NCBI RefSeq assembly: GCF_003173335.1
Contig: NZ_QGMZ01000031.1
Coordinates: forward strand, 1-36,111
DNA from: Methanospirillum stamsii
Lineage (GTDB): Archaea; Halobacteriota; Methanomicrobia; Methanomicrobiales; Methanospirillaceae
DNA length: 36,111 nucleotides
Direction: 5' to 3'
How positions within the stretch are numbered: the stretch's first letter is position 1; each line of letters starts with the position of its first letter. The notes under the pieces are model-generated. The model did not search any database. It was not told the DNA's origin and saw only the letters and a list, made by a program, of their open reading frames with translations. The translations under genes were made by a program, and so were the position numbers. Of the stretch, positions 25,595-34,041 are shown piece by piece.

Positions 25595-26854
25595 ATGGTT
25601 CATATCTATCCATTTAAAGCGGTAAGACCTGCCCCTGGAAAGGCAGAAGATATTGCCGCAGTACCGTATGATGTAGTAAATGCTGAAGAAGCACAAGAGA
25701 TCATCGGAAAAAAACCGTTCAGTTTTTTAAAAATCAGTCGGGCTGATGCATTACTTCCTGACAAAGATCCCTATAGCAGGGAAGTATACGATCTTTCACG
25801 GAAAATTTTTGACGATTACCGAGACAAAGGGCTCCTCATCCAGGATGAAAATCCTGCTTTGTATATCTACCGGGTTCATGACGGAGATAAAACCTACACA
25901 GGTATTGCATGTTGCGCAGATACCCGTGAATATGAGAGCGGTGAAATCAGAAGACATGAACTGACCAGATATGATAAGGAGGAAGACCGGACCAACCATA
26001 TCGATATCATAAATGCAAACACCGGCCCGGTTGTTCTCCTTCATGGAAGTCATGTTGAGATTAAAAAGATTCTGACCAGTGCAACAAACGAAAAAGAGCC
26101 GGATGTTATCATTACTGCACCAAATGGAAGCAGGCATGAAATTTTTTCCATTACCGAACCGGAAATTGTTGAGAGATTATGCCAGATTTTTGTATCAATT
26201 CCGGCTCTTTACATTGCTGATGGTCATCACCGGTGCAAATCAGCGGTAAATGTCGTTGAAAAACGCAGTAAAAACGGGATAAAATTACCAGAAGAAAGTC
26301 ATCATGTTTTGGGAGTAATTTTTGCTGAAGATGAAGTTAAAGTTCATGGATACAGCAGACTGCTCACAAATTTAGCTCCTTTAACACCTGACAGTTTCTT
26401 AAAGAAAATTTCTGACATTGCCCATGTAACACCTTATGGTGATGCAGACAAAACAGAGTTCACACTCACTCCAAAAATCGGAAGAAAAGGAGACCATATT
26501 TTCCACTTGTATCTGAAGGGAATCTGGTACGAATGTGTCATACCACATAACCCGAAGATGAATGAGATTCAGTCTCTGGATGTAAGCGTTTTCCAGGAAC
26601 AGGTGCTTATCCCCTTCCTGGGAATTACCGATCCGCGGGGAGATCCACGGCTTCAGTACCTTGGCGGAGCACGACCGATTCGTGACCTGATGACAAAAGT
26701 GGATAGTGGTGAATATGCAGTGGCAATTGCCATGCAACCAGTAGACGTCAGGACGGTTTTTTCAATTGCTGATGCCGGCGGAATTATGCCTCCGAAATCA
26801 ACATGGTTTGAACCAAAACTCCTGAGTGGACTGCTGGTTCATCTTCTCGAATAA
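25595..26854 (+). CDS. DUF1015 family protein
   Basis: A 419-residue protein of the conserved DUF1015 (COG4198) family. Signatures are YPFKAVRPAPGKAEDIAAVPYD at the start, RHELTRYDKEEDRTNHI in the middle, and ALYIADGHHRCKSA near residue 210. Distribution among archaea and bacteria suggests a conserved housekeeping or metabolic role; I know of no firmly established activity. A GTG nine bases upstream is in frame, but the ATG at 25595 has GGTG at a suitable distance, so I used the ATG. No signal peptide. The gene ends at a strong palindromic terminator. Confidence 0.85.
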   Translation: MVHIYPFKAVRPAPGKAEDIAAVPYDVVNAEEAQEIIGKKPFSFLKISRADALLPDKDPYSREVYDLSRKIFDDYRDKGLLIQDENPALYIYRVHDGDKTYTGIACCADTREYESGEIRRHELTRYDKEEDRTNHIDIINANTGPVVLLHGSHVEIKKILTSATNEKEPDVIITAPNGSRHEIFSITEPEIVERLCQIFVSIPALYIADGHHRCKSAVNVVEKRSKNGIKLPEESHHVLGVIFAEDEVKVHGYSRLLTNLAPLTPDSFLKKISDIAHVTPYGDADKTEFTLTPKIGRKGDHIFHLYLKGIWYECVIPHNPKMNEIQSLDVSVFQEQVLIPFLGITDPRGDPRLQYLGGARPIRDLMTKVDSGEYAVAIAMQPVDVRTVFSIADAGGIMPPKSTWFEPKLLSGLLVHLLE

Positions 26855-26858
26855 ACAC

Positions 26859-26874
26859 CTTTTTTTAAAAAAAG
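26859..26874. terminator. Palindromic T7A7 bidirectional terminator
   Basis: CTTTTTTTAAAAAAAG is a perfect palindrome between the convergent DUF1015 and exported-protein genes. Each strand ends in a seven-T run, so it should stop transcription in both directions. Confidence 0.6.
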
Positions 26875-26875
26875 T

Positions 26876-27838
26876 TTAGATCTCTGCTGCTTTGATGGTA
26901 TAAGCAGTCGGAGGTACCGGTATCGTAATATTTAGGTCATCCGGAGCGGTGATATTAATGTCAGACGAAATACATCCTTCAAACTTTGATGGATTGATAC
27001 CGGCAATGTTCATGTCTTCTGTAAGATAACTACGGGCAGTCAGAGTATATTGGGCACTGCCTCGTTTTCCATACACCTTTACATAATACAGATTTTCAGT
27101 GTCAGGATGGGTTATCCCTACATAGGCATTACTTCCAATACCGGTATCCGCTGCTACAGCCATACAGGGCCGGTACTTCGGATTGCATCCGGAGTAGACA
27201 TATAAATCAAAATCAGGCCCGCAATTTTTTGTAACGAAAAGATCAACGTCTGATTTACTCTGCATCAAAGGAGCGCCAATATCACAGGAACCTGAAAGAA
27301 CCCATTCAACATATGAACGGTTTCCGGTGAGACGGTATGCAAATGTCTTTGATTCTCCTGCATTTAAAAATCCGGACTGAACATTGTCACGGTACACCGC
27401 AGGTGGAACACAATCTGCCATGTTGTAACAAGGGCTTCCATAACAAGAGGTTGTCATCGGGCATTCTTTATTGATAACAAGGGTAAACTCAGAAAACCCG
27501 GTCCTTGATTCTACAACGACGAACCATTCTCCGGAATCAAGATGCATCTGTTGTGAAGATGCGGCATCCATTGAACTGACATCAGCATAATTTATCACAT
27601 GAATAGGTGAAGGAACCCAGGTACTGGATGCCTTCTTTGCATAGAGAGAAAACAGGCTTCCCATACTTCCATCAAGTTCCAGTGTTGCCGTACATGGCAC
27701 TTCAATAGTATACATTTTATTCTGTCCGGCATAGAGTGCATTGGAAAATGATTCAGATGAGGCACCACTAACCAGACAAGGCAATGAGAGTAACACAATA
27801 ACAACGAGAATAATGAAAGATTTTCTACCTTTTATCAT
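26876..27838 (-). CDS. Exported PPC-like repeat protein, member 1 of a tandem family
   Basis: A 320-residue exported protein: signal peptide SFIILVVIVLLSLPCLVSGA, then two beta-rich repeats resembling bacterial/archaeal pre-peptidase C-terminal domains. Repeat one has SLFSLYAKKAS ... SGEWFVVVESRTGFSEFTL; repeat two has GPDFDLYVYSGCNPKYRPC, NAYVGITHPDTENLYYVKVYGKRGSAQYTL. The key motif is FDLYxxKxxxP ending in V(M)VYxRxGxxxYxL. Two further cysteine clusters (CPMTTSCYGSPCYNMADC) lie between the repeats. No membrane anchor. It is more divergent than the other two family members and lacks the TPIIV motif. Function unknown; a surface or sheath component is possible. Confidence 0.8.
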   Translation of the reverse strand: MIKGRKSFIILVVIVLLSLPCLVSGASSESFSNALYAGQNKMYTIEVPCTATLELDGSMGSLFSLYAKKASSTWVPSPIHVINYADVSSMDAASSQQMHLDSGEWFVVVESRTGFSEFTLVINKECPMTTSCYGSPCYNMADCVPPAVYRDNVQSGFLNAGESKTFAYRLTGNRSYVEWVLSGSCDIGAPLMQSKSDVDLFVTKNCGPDFDLYVYSGCNPKYRPCMAVAADTGIGSNAYVGITHPDTENLYYVKVYGKRGSAQYTLTARSYLTEDMNIAGINPSKFEGCISSDINITAPDDLNITIPVPPTAYTIKAAEI

Positions 27839-27919
27839 ACGTACCCATCCAGCTCTAACTCTTTGATCAGAGAATCAGAGTAATGAATCTTACCAATTAC
27901 ACGTGAATAGAAAAAAGGA

Positions 27920-28912
27920 TTATTGAGAGGAAACGGATACAAATTCTGCTGTTGGAGCAGCAACAGAGGACGTTACTGCCGTATCAGAACCTGATCCGGT
28001 CCCTGCACTTGCATAGGTTATTGATGTTGATGAAGCATATACCGGTGCAGATGCGACAATGATCGGAGTGTCGCCATAGCACTTGTAACTGTTCATCCGC
28101 AGATTATACGTTCCACTACCGCAGCGTGCATAAACCATCACATAATAGGTTGAACCCCGCTGTGGATTGGCAACTGACACGTAAGCATTTGGTCCGTTTG
28201 CATAGTAATTCGTGTAACAGTATGAATACTGGGGATTACAGTCCTTAAAGATATAGATGTCGAAATTGGGATTATACCAGGAACCACCGGTAAAGACCTG
28301 ACTGCCCATGGATGAAACAATGATCGGAGTGTTTCCACCAGATGAACCGGTCAGAGTCCATTCAATCTGTGATCTTCCATCAGTCGGGATGTAATACCCA
28401 TATACTGCAGCCTGACCTGCATAGAGGTACCCGGAACGATCTACAGTCTTATATGGGCTGCATGGACCGGGATAGGGTGGAGGAACTACGGTCGGAGAGG
28501 GTCCGGGAAAGCAATTACTATCTGCCGTCACATATGCAGTTCCACTTCCGGATCGTGCATACACGACCACACACCAGAGCCCCTGGTCCAGATATAACGT
28601 TGCACTTCCCCCCGATCCACTGCTATATGCATACTTGTCATAATGACTCATGATATAGTCGTTAGACGGGCATGTCCCCACAGACCCGTAATTTTTCATC
28701 GCGTAAAGATCAAATGACGCTCCATACGGAGACTGAACAGTGATCTGGGTACCACAATTCCCATAGACCCCGATTTCATGCATGGCTGCAGACCCCTGCC
28801 AGAGCATGTACGACTTGGGAAAGTCAGTCGTGAATGCACTGACTGATGAGGCAATCAGGGCACAAATAACCAATACAAGACAGGCTATTCCAATATTCTG
28901 TAATTTTCGCAT
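27920..28912 (-). CDS. Exported PPC-like repeat protein, member 2
   Basis: A 330-residue exported protein. The ATG at 28912 is preceded by GGAGTGATATT and the upstream TTG is not needed. Signal peptide: IGIACLVLVICALIASSVSA. Two PPC-like repeats: FDLYAMKNYG ... LWCVVVYARSGSGTAYV and FDIYIFKDCNPQYSYC ... YYVMVYARCGSGTYNL, joined by a Pro-rich linker PGPSPTVVPPPYPGPC. The segment TPIIV occurs at residues 195-199 and 282-286, the second followed by a Ser/Ala/Thr-rich tail ending AAPTAEFVSVSSQ. Rich in Tyr, Gly, Ser and Cys. It closely resembles member 3. Confidence 0.85.
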   Translation of the reverse strand: MRKLQNIGIACLVLVICALIASSVSAFTTDFPKSYMLWQGSAAMHEIGVYGNCGTQITVQSPYGASFDLYAMKNYGSVGTCPSNDYIMSHYDKYAYSSGSGGSATLYLDQGLWCVVVYARSGSGTAYVTADSNCFPGPSPTVVPPPYPGPCSPYKTVDRSGYLYAGQAAVYGYYIPTDGRSQIEWTLTGSSGGNTPIIVSSMGSQVFTGGSWYNPNFDIYIFKDCNPQYSYCYTNYYANGPNAYVSVANPQRGSTYYVMVYARCGSGTYNLRMNSYKCYGDTPIIVASAPVYASSTSITYASAGTGSGSDTAVTSSVAAPTAEFVSVSSQ

Positions 28913-28924
28913 AATATCACTCCC

Positions 28925-28940
28925 CAAGGCCTGTGCCTTG
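28925..28940 (-). promoter_or_regulatory. Conserved 5' hairpin directly before the ribosome binding site of member 2
   Basis: On the minus strand CAAGGC-ACAG-GCCTTG is a perfect six-pair stem with a four-base loop, immediately followed by GGGGAGTGATATT and the ATG. The same arrangement occurs before member 3 (30038-30054). TATA-like AT-rich sequence lies at about 28960-28975, so the hairpin is inside the transcript leader. Confidence 0.6.
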
Positions 28941-29038
28941 TTCTGCTTGTTACTATCTTATGAAATATGATTAAAGTTTTCTACGATCATGTTCCGATAA
29001 TCCGGAACAAAAAAAAAAGGTTTCCGGAAATTAGCAGC

Positions 29039-30025
29039 TCACGATCCTTCCGAGATCACAATTTCTGCAGTTGGTGCAGAAACTTCTGATCCGGCTGCTG
29101 TGTCTTCAGATGAGACAGAAGCGGTAGACATTGCAGCATCCATCCCTGCAGATGCGACGATGATTGGTGTGCTTCCTCCACTACCAAAGCACTTGTACCC
29201 GCTATAATTCAGGTTGTATGTACCACTGCCACTTCTTGCATAAATCATGACATAGTAGTATGAACCGCTTGAAGGATTATTGACGGAAACATATGCATTC
29301 GGCCCGTAGGAATAGTACCGGGTGTTACAGTAGGAATTCTTCGGATTACAGTCCTTGAAAACATACAGGTCAAAGGAACTACTTCCGCCATAAGAGCTTG
29401 CCTCTACTGATTGACCGGCAGAAGCAACAATTATCGGAGTGCTTCCACCTGAACTCGACGATGATAATCTCCATTCCATTTTAGAACGTGGATCATCAGG
29501 CATAACATAGTATCCATATACTGCGGCTTGACCCTGAATCAGGTCACCAGTCCGGGTGTCAGACTTGTAAACACCACAGGGTGTCGGATAAGGTGTTGGA
29601 TATGGTGTTGGATATGGAGTCGGATACGGACAGTTCGAGGTTACCCGAAGTGAATACGATCCGCTTCCTGCTGCACAGTTGACAACCAGGCACCAGGTTC
29701 CGGCTTCAAGAGTCATGGATGCAGTTCCGCTGTATCCACGTGCGACCCGGTCATAATTATACAGAATTGAGTTTGCAGTGGGGCATGAACCATATCCCCA
29801 TTTCTTCTTTGCATACAGATCAAACTGTGCTCCATAACTGGAGGTAACTGTTGCAGTTCCCGGACAGTTCAGAGTGACTTCATACACCTGTGAAGTCTTA
29901 CCCTGCCACATAGAGGCCTGTTGTTCGCTAAGGACACTCACATCTTCCGCAGATGCCGGAATTGCCACCAGAGCACATACAATGAGCATCAGGCATGTAA
30001 TGCCAATTTTCCAGAAGTTTTTCAT
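29039..30025 (-). CDS. Exported PPC-like repeat protein, member 3
   Basis: A 328-residue exported protein. Of two adjacent ATGs (30028 and 30025) the second has the same spacing from GGAGTG as in member 2, so I used it. Signal peptide: IGITCLMLIVCALVAIPASA. PPC-like repeats: FDLYAKKKWG ... TWCLVVNCAAGSGSYSL and FDLYVFKDCNPKNSYC ... YYVMIYARSGSGTYNL. The linker is a run of Pro-Thr-Pro-Tyr units at residues 133-149. GGSTPIIVASAG occurs twice (194-204 and 284-294). The C-terminus SAPTAEIVISEGS resembles member 2. An exported, probably disulfide-bonded and glycosylated surface protein of unknown role. Confidence 0.85.
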   Translation of the reverse strand: MKNFWKIGITCLMLIVCALVAIPASAEDVSVLSEQQASMWQGKTSQVYEVTLNCPGTATVTSSYGAQFDLYAKKKWGYGSCPTANSILYNYDRVARGYSGTASMTLEAGTWCLVVNCAAGSGSYSLRVTSNCPYPTPYPTPYPTPYPTPCGVYKSDTRTGDLIQGQAAVYGYYVMPDDPRSKMEWRLSSSSSGGSTPIIVASAGQSVEASSYGGSSSFDLYVFKDCNPKNSYCNTRYYSYGPNAYVSVNNPSSGSYYYVMIYARSGSGTYNLNYSGYKCFGSGGSTPIIVASAGMDAAMSTASVSSEDTAAGSEVSAPTAEIVISEGS

Positions 30026-30037
30026 CATTCCACTCCT

Positions 30038-30054
30038 CAAGGCTTCATGCCTTG
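30038..30054 (-). promoter_or_regulatory. Conserved 5' hairpin directly before the ribosome binding site of member 3
   Basis: On the minus strand CAAGGC-ATGAA-GCCTTG is a perfect six-pair stem with a five-base loop, followed by AGGAGTG and the start codon. A CCTTATAAGG box near 30080-30089 is the likely TATA element. The stem sequence is identical to that of member 2 but the loop differs. Confidence 0.6.
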
Positions 30055-30126
30055 TGATGAAACATACTCTCATATGTGACCTTATAAGGCTTGTTGTCTT
30101 GAAATATCGAAAGTACAATGTTTTTT

Positions 30127-30175
30127 ACAAAAAGGAAAAGTCACTACTAACCGGCATTCTATTGGCGCCGGAGGG
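30127..30175 (-). terminator. Probable terminator after the tetrapyrrole operon
   Basis: Read on the minus strand, a GC-rich inverted repeat (CCGGC/GCCGG arms within 30151-30171) is followed by the T-rich stretch CTTTTCCTTTTTG. It lies 30-75 bases after the stop of the last operon gene. On the plus strand the same hairpin is followed by T6, so it could also work in that direction. Confidence 0.45.
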
Positions 30176-30203
30176 TTTTTTCTCATAAACTCTCATAAAA
30201 TGA

Positions 30204-30959
30204 TTATCGGGATATGATGTGCTCACCTGTATACAGGGAGACCACGCCACCAATCACGATAACCGCCGGAGGGCGCACCTCTCTTTCAAGAGAGAGAGTA
30301 TGAATGGTTCTCAGTGTTCCGATAGTCTCCCGTTGGTCAGGACGAAGACCCCGTTCAATGATTGCAACAGGTGTTTCAGGGTTCATTCCGTTTTGGACAA
30401 GGACATCTGCAATTTTTCCGAGGTTTTTAACACCCATTAAAATCACAATGGTCCCGGTGGTTTTTGCCAGCCATTCCCAGTCAATTGCGGACTCTTTCTT
30501 GGCAGGATCTTCATTTCCGGTTATTATTGTTACTTGAGATGCATGTTTTCTGTGTGTTACCGGTATTCCGACCGATGCAGGAACGGCAATCGCACTGGTG
30601 ATACCCGGAACCACCTCCACCTGAACATTATGCGCTCTGCAAATCTCAAGTTCTTCGCCGCCTCTTCCAAATAGAAAAGGATCTCCGCCTTTTAATCTGA
30701 CAACACGAAGGCCCTGTTCAGCATACCTGACCATCAGTTGTTCTATCTCATCCTGTTCCCGGACATGATGGTCACCATATTTTCCAACATCTATCTTTTC
30801 CGCATGGTCCGGAAGACTTGCGAGAATCTCTTCTCCTGGCAGCTGATCATACAGGATGACCTGTGCATTATCAATTACTTCCCTGGCTCGGTGGGTCATC
30901 AGAGATATCCCTCCAGGACCTGAACCAACCAGGTAAACTATTCCTTTTTTATTGTCCAT
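30204..30959 (-). CDS. cobA: Uroporphyrinogen-III C-methyltransferase (SUMT)
   Basis: A 251-residue SAM-dependent methyltransferase converting uroporphyrinogen III to precorrin-2. Motifs are VYLVGSGPGGISLMTHRA at the start, VVRLKGGDPFLFGRGGEE, VEVVPGITSAIAVPASVGIPVTHR and PVAIIERGLRPDQRETIGTL, all typical of SUMT. It is the last gene of the operon and its ATG overlaps hemC by 11 bases. In a methanogen the product feeds F430, cobalamin and siroheme. Confidence 0.95.
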   Translation of the reverse strand: MDNKKGIVYLVGSGPGGISLMTHRAREVIDNAQVILYDQLPGEEILASLPDHAEKIDVGKYGDHHVREQDEIEQLMVRYAEQGLRVVRLKGGDPFLFGRGGEELEICRAHNVQVEVVPGITSAIAVPASVGIPVTHRKHASQVTIITGNEDPAKKESAIDWEWLAKTTGTIVILMGVKNLGKIADVLVQNGMNPETPVAIIERGLRPDQRETIGTLRTIHTLSLEREVRPPAVIVIGGVVSLYTGEHIISR

Positions 30960-31839
30960 GTGTAATCCCCAGTCTGGAAAATGCTTCCCTGATTAGATCT
31001 CCTGCTTTTTCCCGGACTTCCTGCCCGAACATTTCGGCATCCTGTAAATCAGATACTAATCGTTCAAGCCTGAATTCCCGGTCTCCTTCAAGAGACATCA
31101 CCTCGGTTATCATGTAGCGGTCTTTGCAGTAGACCCCGAGAGGAGTAAAGCATCCTCCTCCTATCTCTTCCATCACCCGTCTTTCAAGCATGGTATCGAT
31201 TCGGGTCACCGGATCATCGAGTTTCTCCATGATTTTAGTTATTGATGGATCCATACGGGTTACCACGGCAATGGTTCCCTGGTTTGGTGAAGGGACATGA
31301 ATACGGGGATCCATCCGGTGCCCGTCAAGGGTCATGGAAAGCCGCTCAAGACCTGCTTCAGCAAGCACAATACCATCATAATCACCGTTTCGAAGTTTTG
31401 CAAGACGAGTATCTACATTTCCCCTGAGCGGACCGAGAGAGATGTGAGGAAAACCACGACGAAATTGAGCAGTTCTCCTGGTACTTGATGTCCCGATGGA
31501 GCGTATATCAGATAATTCCTTATCAGTCACAAGAAAATCAGCAGGTGAATCCCTGGGTAATATTGCGGAGGTGACAAGACCATCAGGTCGAACGGCCGGA
31601 ATATCCTTCATGGAATGAACGGCAAGGTCTATGGTTCCTGCAGTTAATGCATCATCAAGGGCCCGTACAAACACACCCTGACCACCTATCTCATGAAGTG
31701 GAACACCGGTCTTTTCATCCCCTGCCGTTGAGATAAACACTATCTCGGTCTCTTCTCCCAGATCTTCCAGCAGCCTGCAGACCTTTTCAGCCTGGGCACG
31801 TGCCAGCCTGGAGGCCCGGGTACCTACACGGAGAGGCAT
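30949..31839 (-). CDS. hemC: Hydroxymethylbilane synthase (porphobilinogen deaminase)
   Basis: A 296-residue enzyme joining four porphobilinogens into hydroxymethylbilane. It begins [17 protein letters not shown]. Catalytic aspartate is D79 in [20 protein letters not shown] and [13 protein letters not shown] bind the growing chain. The dipyrromethane cofactor cysteine is C230 in [11 protein letters not shown]. It overlaps hemL by 16 bases upstream and cobA by 11 bases downstream. Confidence 0.96.
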   Translation of the reverse strand: MPLRVGTRASRLARAQAEKVCRLLEDLGEETEIVFISTAGDEKTGVPLHEIGGQGVFVRALDDALTAGTIDLAVHSMKDIPAVRPDGLVTSAILPRDSPADFLVTDKELSDIRSIGTSSTRRTAQFRRGFPHISLGPLRGNVDTRLAKLRNGDYDGIVLAEAGLERLSMTLDGHRMDPRIHVPSPNQGTIAVVTRMDPSITKIMEKLDDPVTRIDTMLERRVMEEIGGGCFTPLGVYCKDRYMITEVMSLEGDREFRLERLVSDLQDAEMFGQEVREKAGDLIREAFSRLGITHGQ

Positions 31840-33071
31840 GATGCATACGCTGAAGAGAGGTATTCAACATCAGAATCCGAATGAGCCAGAGAGAGGAAGT
31901 TGGTTTCAAACTGTGACGGGGGCAAAAAGATCTTCTTTGCAAGCATCTTCTCCCAGAAAGCCCGGAATATTATGGTATCTGACTCCTTCGCCTGTGAATA
32001 GTTTTCCGGCGGGGAGGAGCGGAAGAAGAACTTGAACATGGAGCCTAGTTTCACAAATGAGCCGCCTTTATCCTGACAGGCCTCACCAATCCGGGAGGTT
32101 GCTGCATCCAGGGCACTGTACATTCCAGGCATTTCATGAATATGTGAAAGTGCAGCAACACCTGCTGCAAGACTTAACGGATTTCCGGAGAATGTTCCTG
32201 CCTGATACACCGGACCAGCAGGTGCAATAAGTTCCATTATCTCTCTTTTCCCACCAAATGCAGAGAGTGGCAGCCCTCCTCCTATTATCTTCCCAAGAGT
32301 GGTGATGTCCGGAGTTACATTATAATACTGTTGTGCTCCGCCGATACCCACCCGGTATCCGGAGATGACCTCATCAAAGATAAGGAGCACATCATGTTCG
32401 GCAGTTATCTTCCTGACTTCCTGCAGATACCCAATCTTTGGAAGGATAGGGCCGATATTACCCATGACCGGTTCCATGATCATTGCTGCAATGCTGTCCG
32501 GGTTTTTTTCTAAGACACTAACCAGAGATTCCGGATCATTATAGGGAACCTGACGGGTATGCTTTACCACATCTGCAGGTATTCCTGCCGAATCCGGCTG
32601 ACCGAGAGTTGTACACCCGGAACCTGCCTGGACAAGCACCCCGTCATGTGCCCCGTGAAAACCACCCTCAATCTTTACGATATCAGGTTTTTTCGTATAC
32701 GCTCTCGCAAGCCTGATGGCAGCCATGGTCGCTTCTGACCCGGTGGTAACAAACCGGACCATTTCAATCGATGGGAAATCTGCAATCAGGATTTCTGCAA
32801 GGTCAATTTCTGCCGGTGTCGGGGTCCCGTAAAGCCATCCATTATCCAGGGCTTTTCGGATAGCATCCTTAACAGGAGGACAGGCATGGCCCAGGATAAG
32901 CGGACCATATGCACCACAGCAATCAAGAAGACTCTCCCCGTCTGCGGTAAATAATCGCGACCCCTCACCTTTCATCGTGTAAAAGGGATATGGCTGAATT
33001 GCCCTGACCGGACTTGACACTCCCCCGGGCATTATCTCCCTGGCTTTTTTGAAATATTCACTACTGTTCAT
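31824..33071 (-). CDS. hemL: Glutamate-1-semialdehyde 2,1-aminomutase
   Basis: A 415-residue PLP enzyme turning glutamate-1-semialdehyde into 5-aminolevulinate. It begins [26 protein letters not shown] site: [29 protein letters not shown] and [11 protein letters not shown] with Schiff-base K261. The frame is open to 33098, but the ATG at 33071 has AGGTGGAT as a strong ribosome binding site and matches the family start, overlapping hemB by 11 bases. Confidence 0.96.
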   Translation of the reverse strand: MNSSEYFKKAREIMPGGVSSPVRAIQPYPFYTMKGEGSRLFTADGESLLDCCGAYGPLILGHACPPVKDAIRKALDNGWLYGTPTPAEIDLAEILIADFPSIEMVRFVTTGSEATMAAIRLARAYTKKPDIVKIEGGFHGAHDGVLVQAGSGCTTLGQPDSAGIPADVVKHTRQVPYNDPESLVSVLEKNPDSIAAMIMEPVMGNIGPILPKIGYLQEVRKITAEHDVLLIFDEVISGYRVGIGGAQQYYNVTPDITTLGKIIGGGLPLSAFGGKREIMELIAPAGPVYQAGTFSGNPLSLAAGVAALSHIHEMPGMYSALDAATSRIGEACQDKGGSFVKLGSMFKFFFRSSPPENYSQAKESDTIIFRAFWEKMLAKKIFLPPSQFETNFLSLAHSDSDVEYLSSAYASCLSV

Positions 33072-34041
33072 GAATCCACCTGCATACCTCTTCGGCAAAA
33101 TACGTGATTATCAGGTCTGCACCAGCACGTTTTAGTGAGATCAGACTCTCTATCACCACTCTTTTTTCATCAAGCCATCCATTTTGTGCTGCAGCACGGA
33201 TCATGGAGTATTCTCCGGAGACCTGGTATGCTGCAACCGGAAGCCCGAGTTGTTTGATATCGGTAATAATATCCCCAAACCATCCAGCAGGTTTTACCAT
33301 GAGGATGTCTGCTCCTTCTGCAGCGTCAAGCTCAGATTCCCTGTATGCTTCCCGCCTGTTAGGTACCGGAGCCTGGTACCCGGTCCGGTCTCCAAAAGAA
33401 TATCCCGAACCTGCTGCTTCCCTGAAGGGTCCATAGAGTGACGAAGCAAATTTCGAGGAGTAGGACATTATCAAAACATCCTGGTGTCCGTAGTCATCCA
33501 GCGCCTCCCGGATTGATGAGACCATACCGTCAAGCATACAGGAGGGAGCGACAATATCTGCCCCTGCCTCTGCTTGTGACACGGCTATCCGCTGCATCAT
33601 CTCAAGTGAGGGATCATTTAAGAGACACGGGCCATCACACGACTCACCGATAACCCCGCAATGACCATGATCCGTGTATTCACAGGCACAAAGGTCGGTG
33701 ATGATAACCATATCCGGACAGATGGACTTCATCTCCCTGGTTACCTGCTGGACTACCCCGTCTGATGCAAAAGCCCCGGAACCTTCTGCGTCCTTTTCTT
33801 TTGGGATTCCAAATAATAACACTGCACGAATACCTGCATTATATAACCGGGTTACAACATCTCCGGCCTTCCTGACCGGCCATCGGAATTGTCCGGGCAT
33901 TGCCTGTATTGGCACGGCTTCTTCTGCCCCTTCGTCAAAAAACAAGGGAGCGATGAGATCATGATTCGAGATCCGGGTTTCTTCAAGAAGGGGGATTATT
34001 TTTCTTCTGCGAAGTCTTCTTAATCGAACTTGCGGGAACAT
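33061..34041 (-). CDS. hemB: Delta-aminolevulinic acid dehydratase (porphobilinogen synthase)
   Basis: A 326-residue enzyme condensing two 5-aminolevulinates. The zinc site is [16 protein letters not shown] with C118, C120 and C128, so it is the zinc-dependent type. The Schiff-base lysines are K197 (SYSSKFAS) and K250 (ILMVKPA). After the second lysine the usual YLD-type segment is replaced by [11 protein letters not shown], a small local difference. It overlaps hemA by 22 bases and hemL by 11. Confidence 0.95.
   Translation of the reverse strand: MFPQVRLRRLRRRKIIPLLEETRISNHDLIAPLFFDEGAEEAVPIQAMPGQFRWPVRKAGDVVTRLYNAGIRAVLLFGIPKEKDAEGSGAFASDGVVQQVTREMKSICPDMVIITDLCACEYTDHGHCGVIGESCDGPCLLNDPSLEMMQRIAVSQAEAGADIVAPSCMLDGMVSSIREALDDYGHQDVLIMSYSSKFASSLYGPFREAAGSGYSFGDRTGYQAPVPNRREAYRESELDAAEGADILMVKPAGWFGDIITDIKQLGLPVAAYQVSGEYSMIRAAAQNGWLDEKRVVIESLISLKRAGADLIITYFAEEVCRWIHEQ

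Noticed and set aside
29583-29627. Short tandem DNA repeat (GGTGTTGGATAT units)
   Set aside because: It encodes the Pro-Thr-Pro-Tyr linker of exported-protein member 3, so it is a coding repeat and not a CRISPR array or satellite.
29874-30188. A 104-residue plus-strand reading frame over the start of exported-protein member 3
   Set aside because: It overlaps a signal peptide, ribosome binding site and leader hairpin on the minus strand and has no recognisable features.
33072-33098. An earlier start for hemL at 33098
   Set aside because: The extra nine residues lie within hemB codons and lack a ribosome binding site, while the ATG at 33071 has AGGTGGAT.
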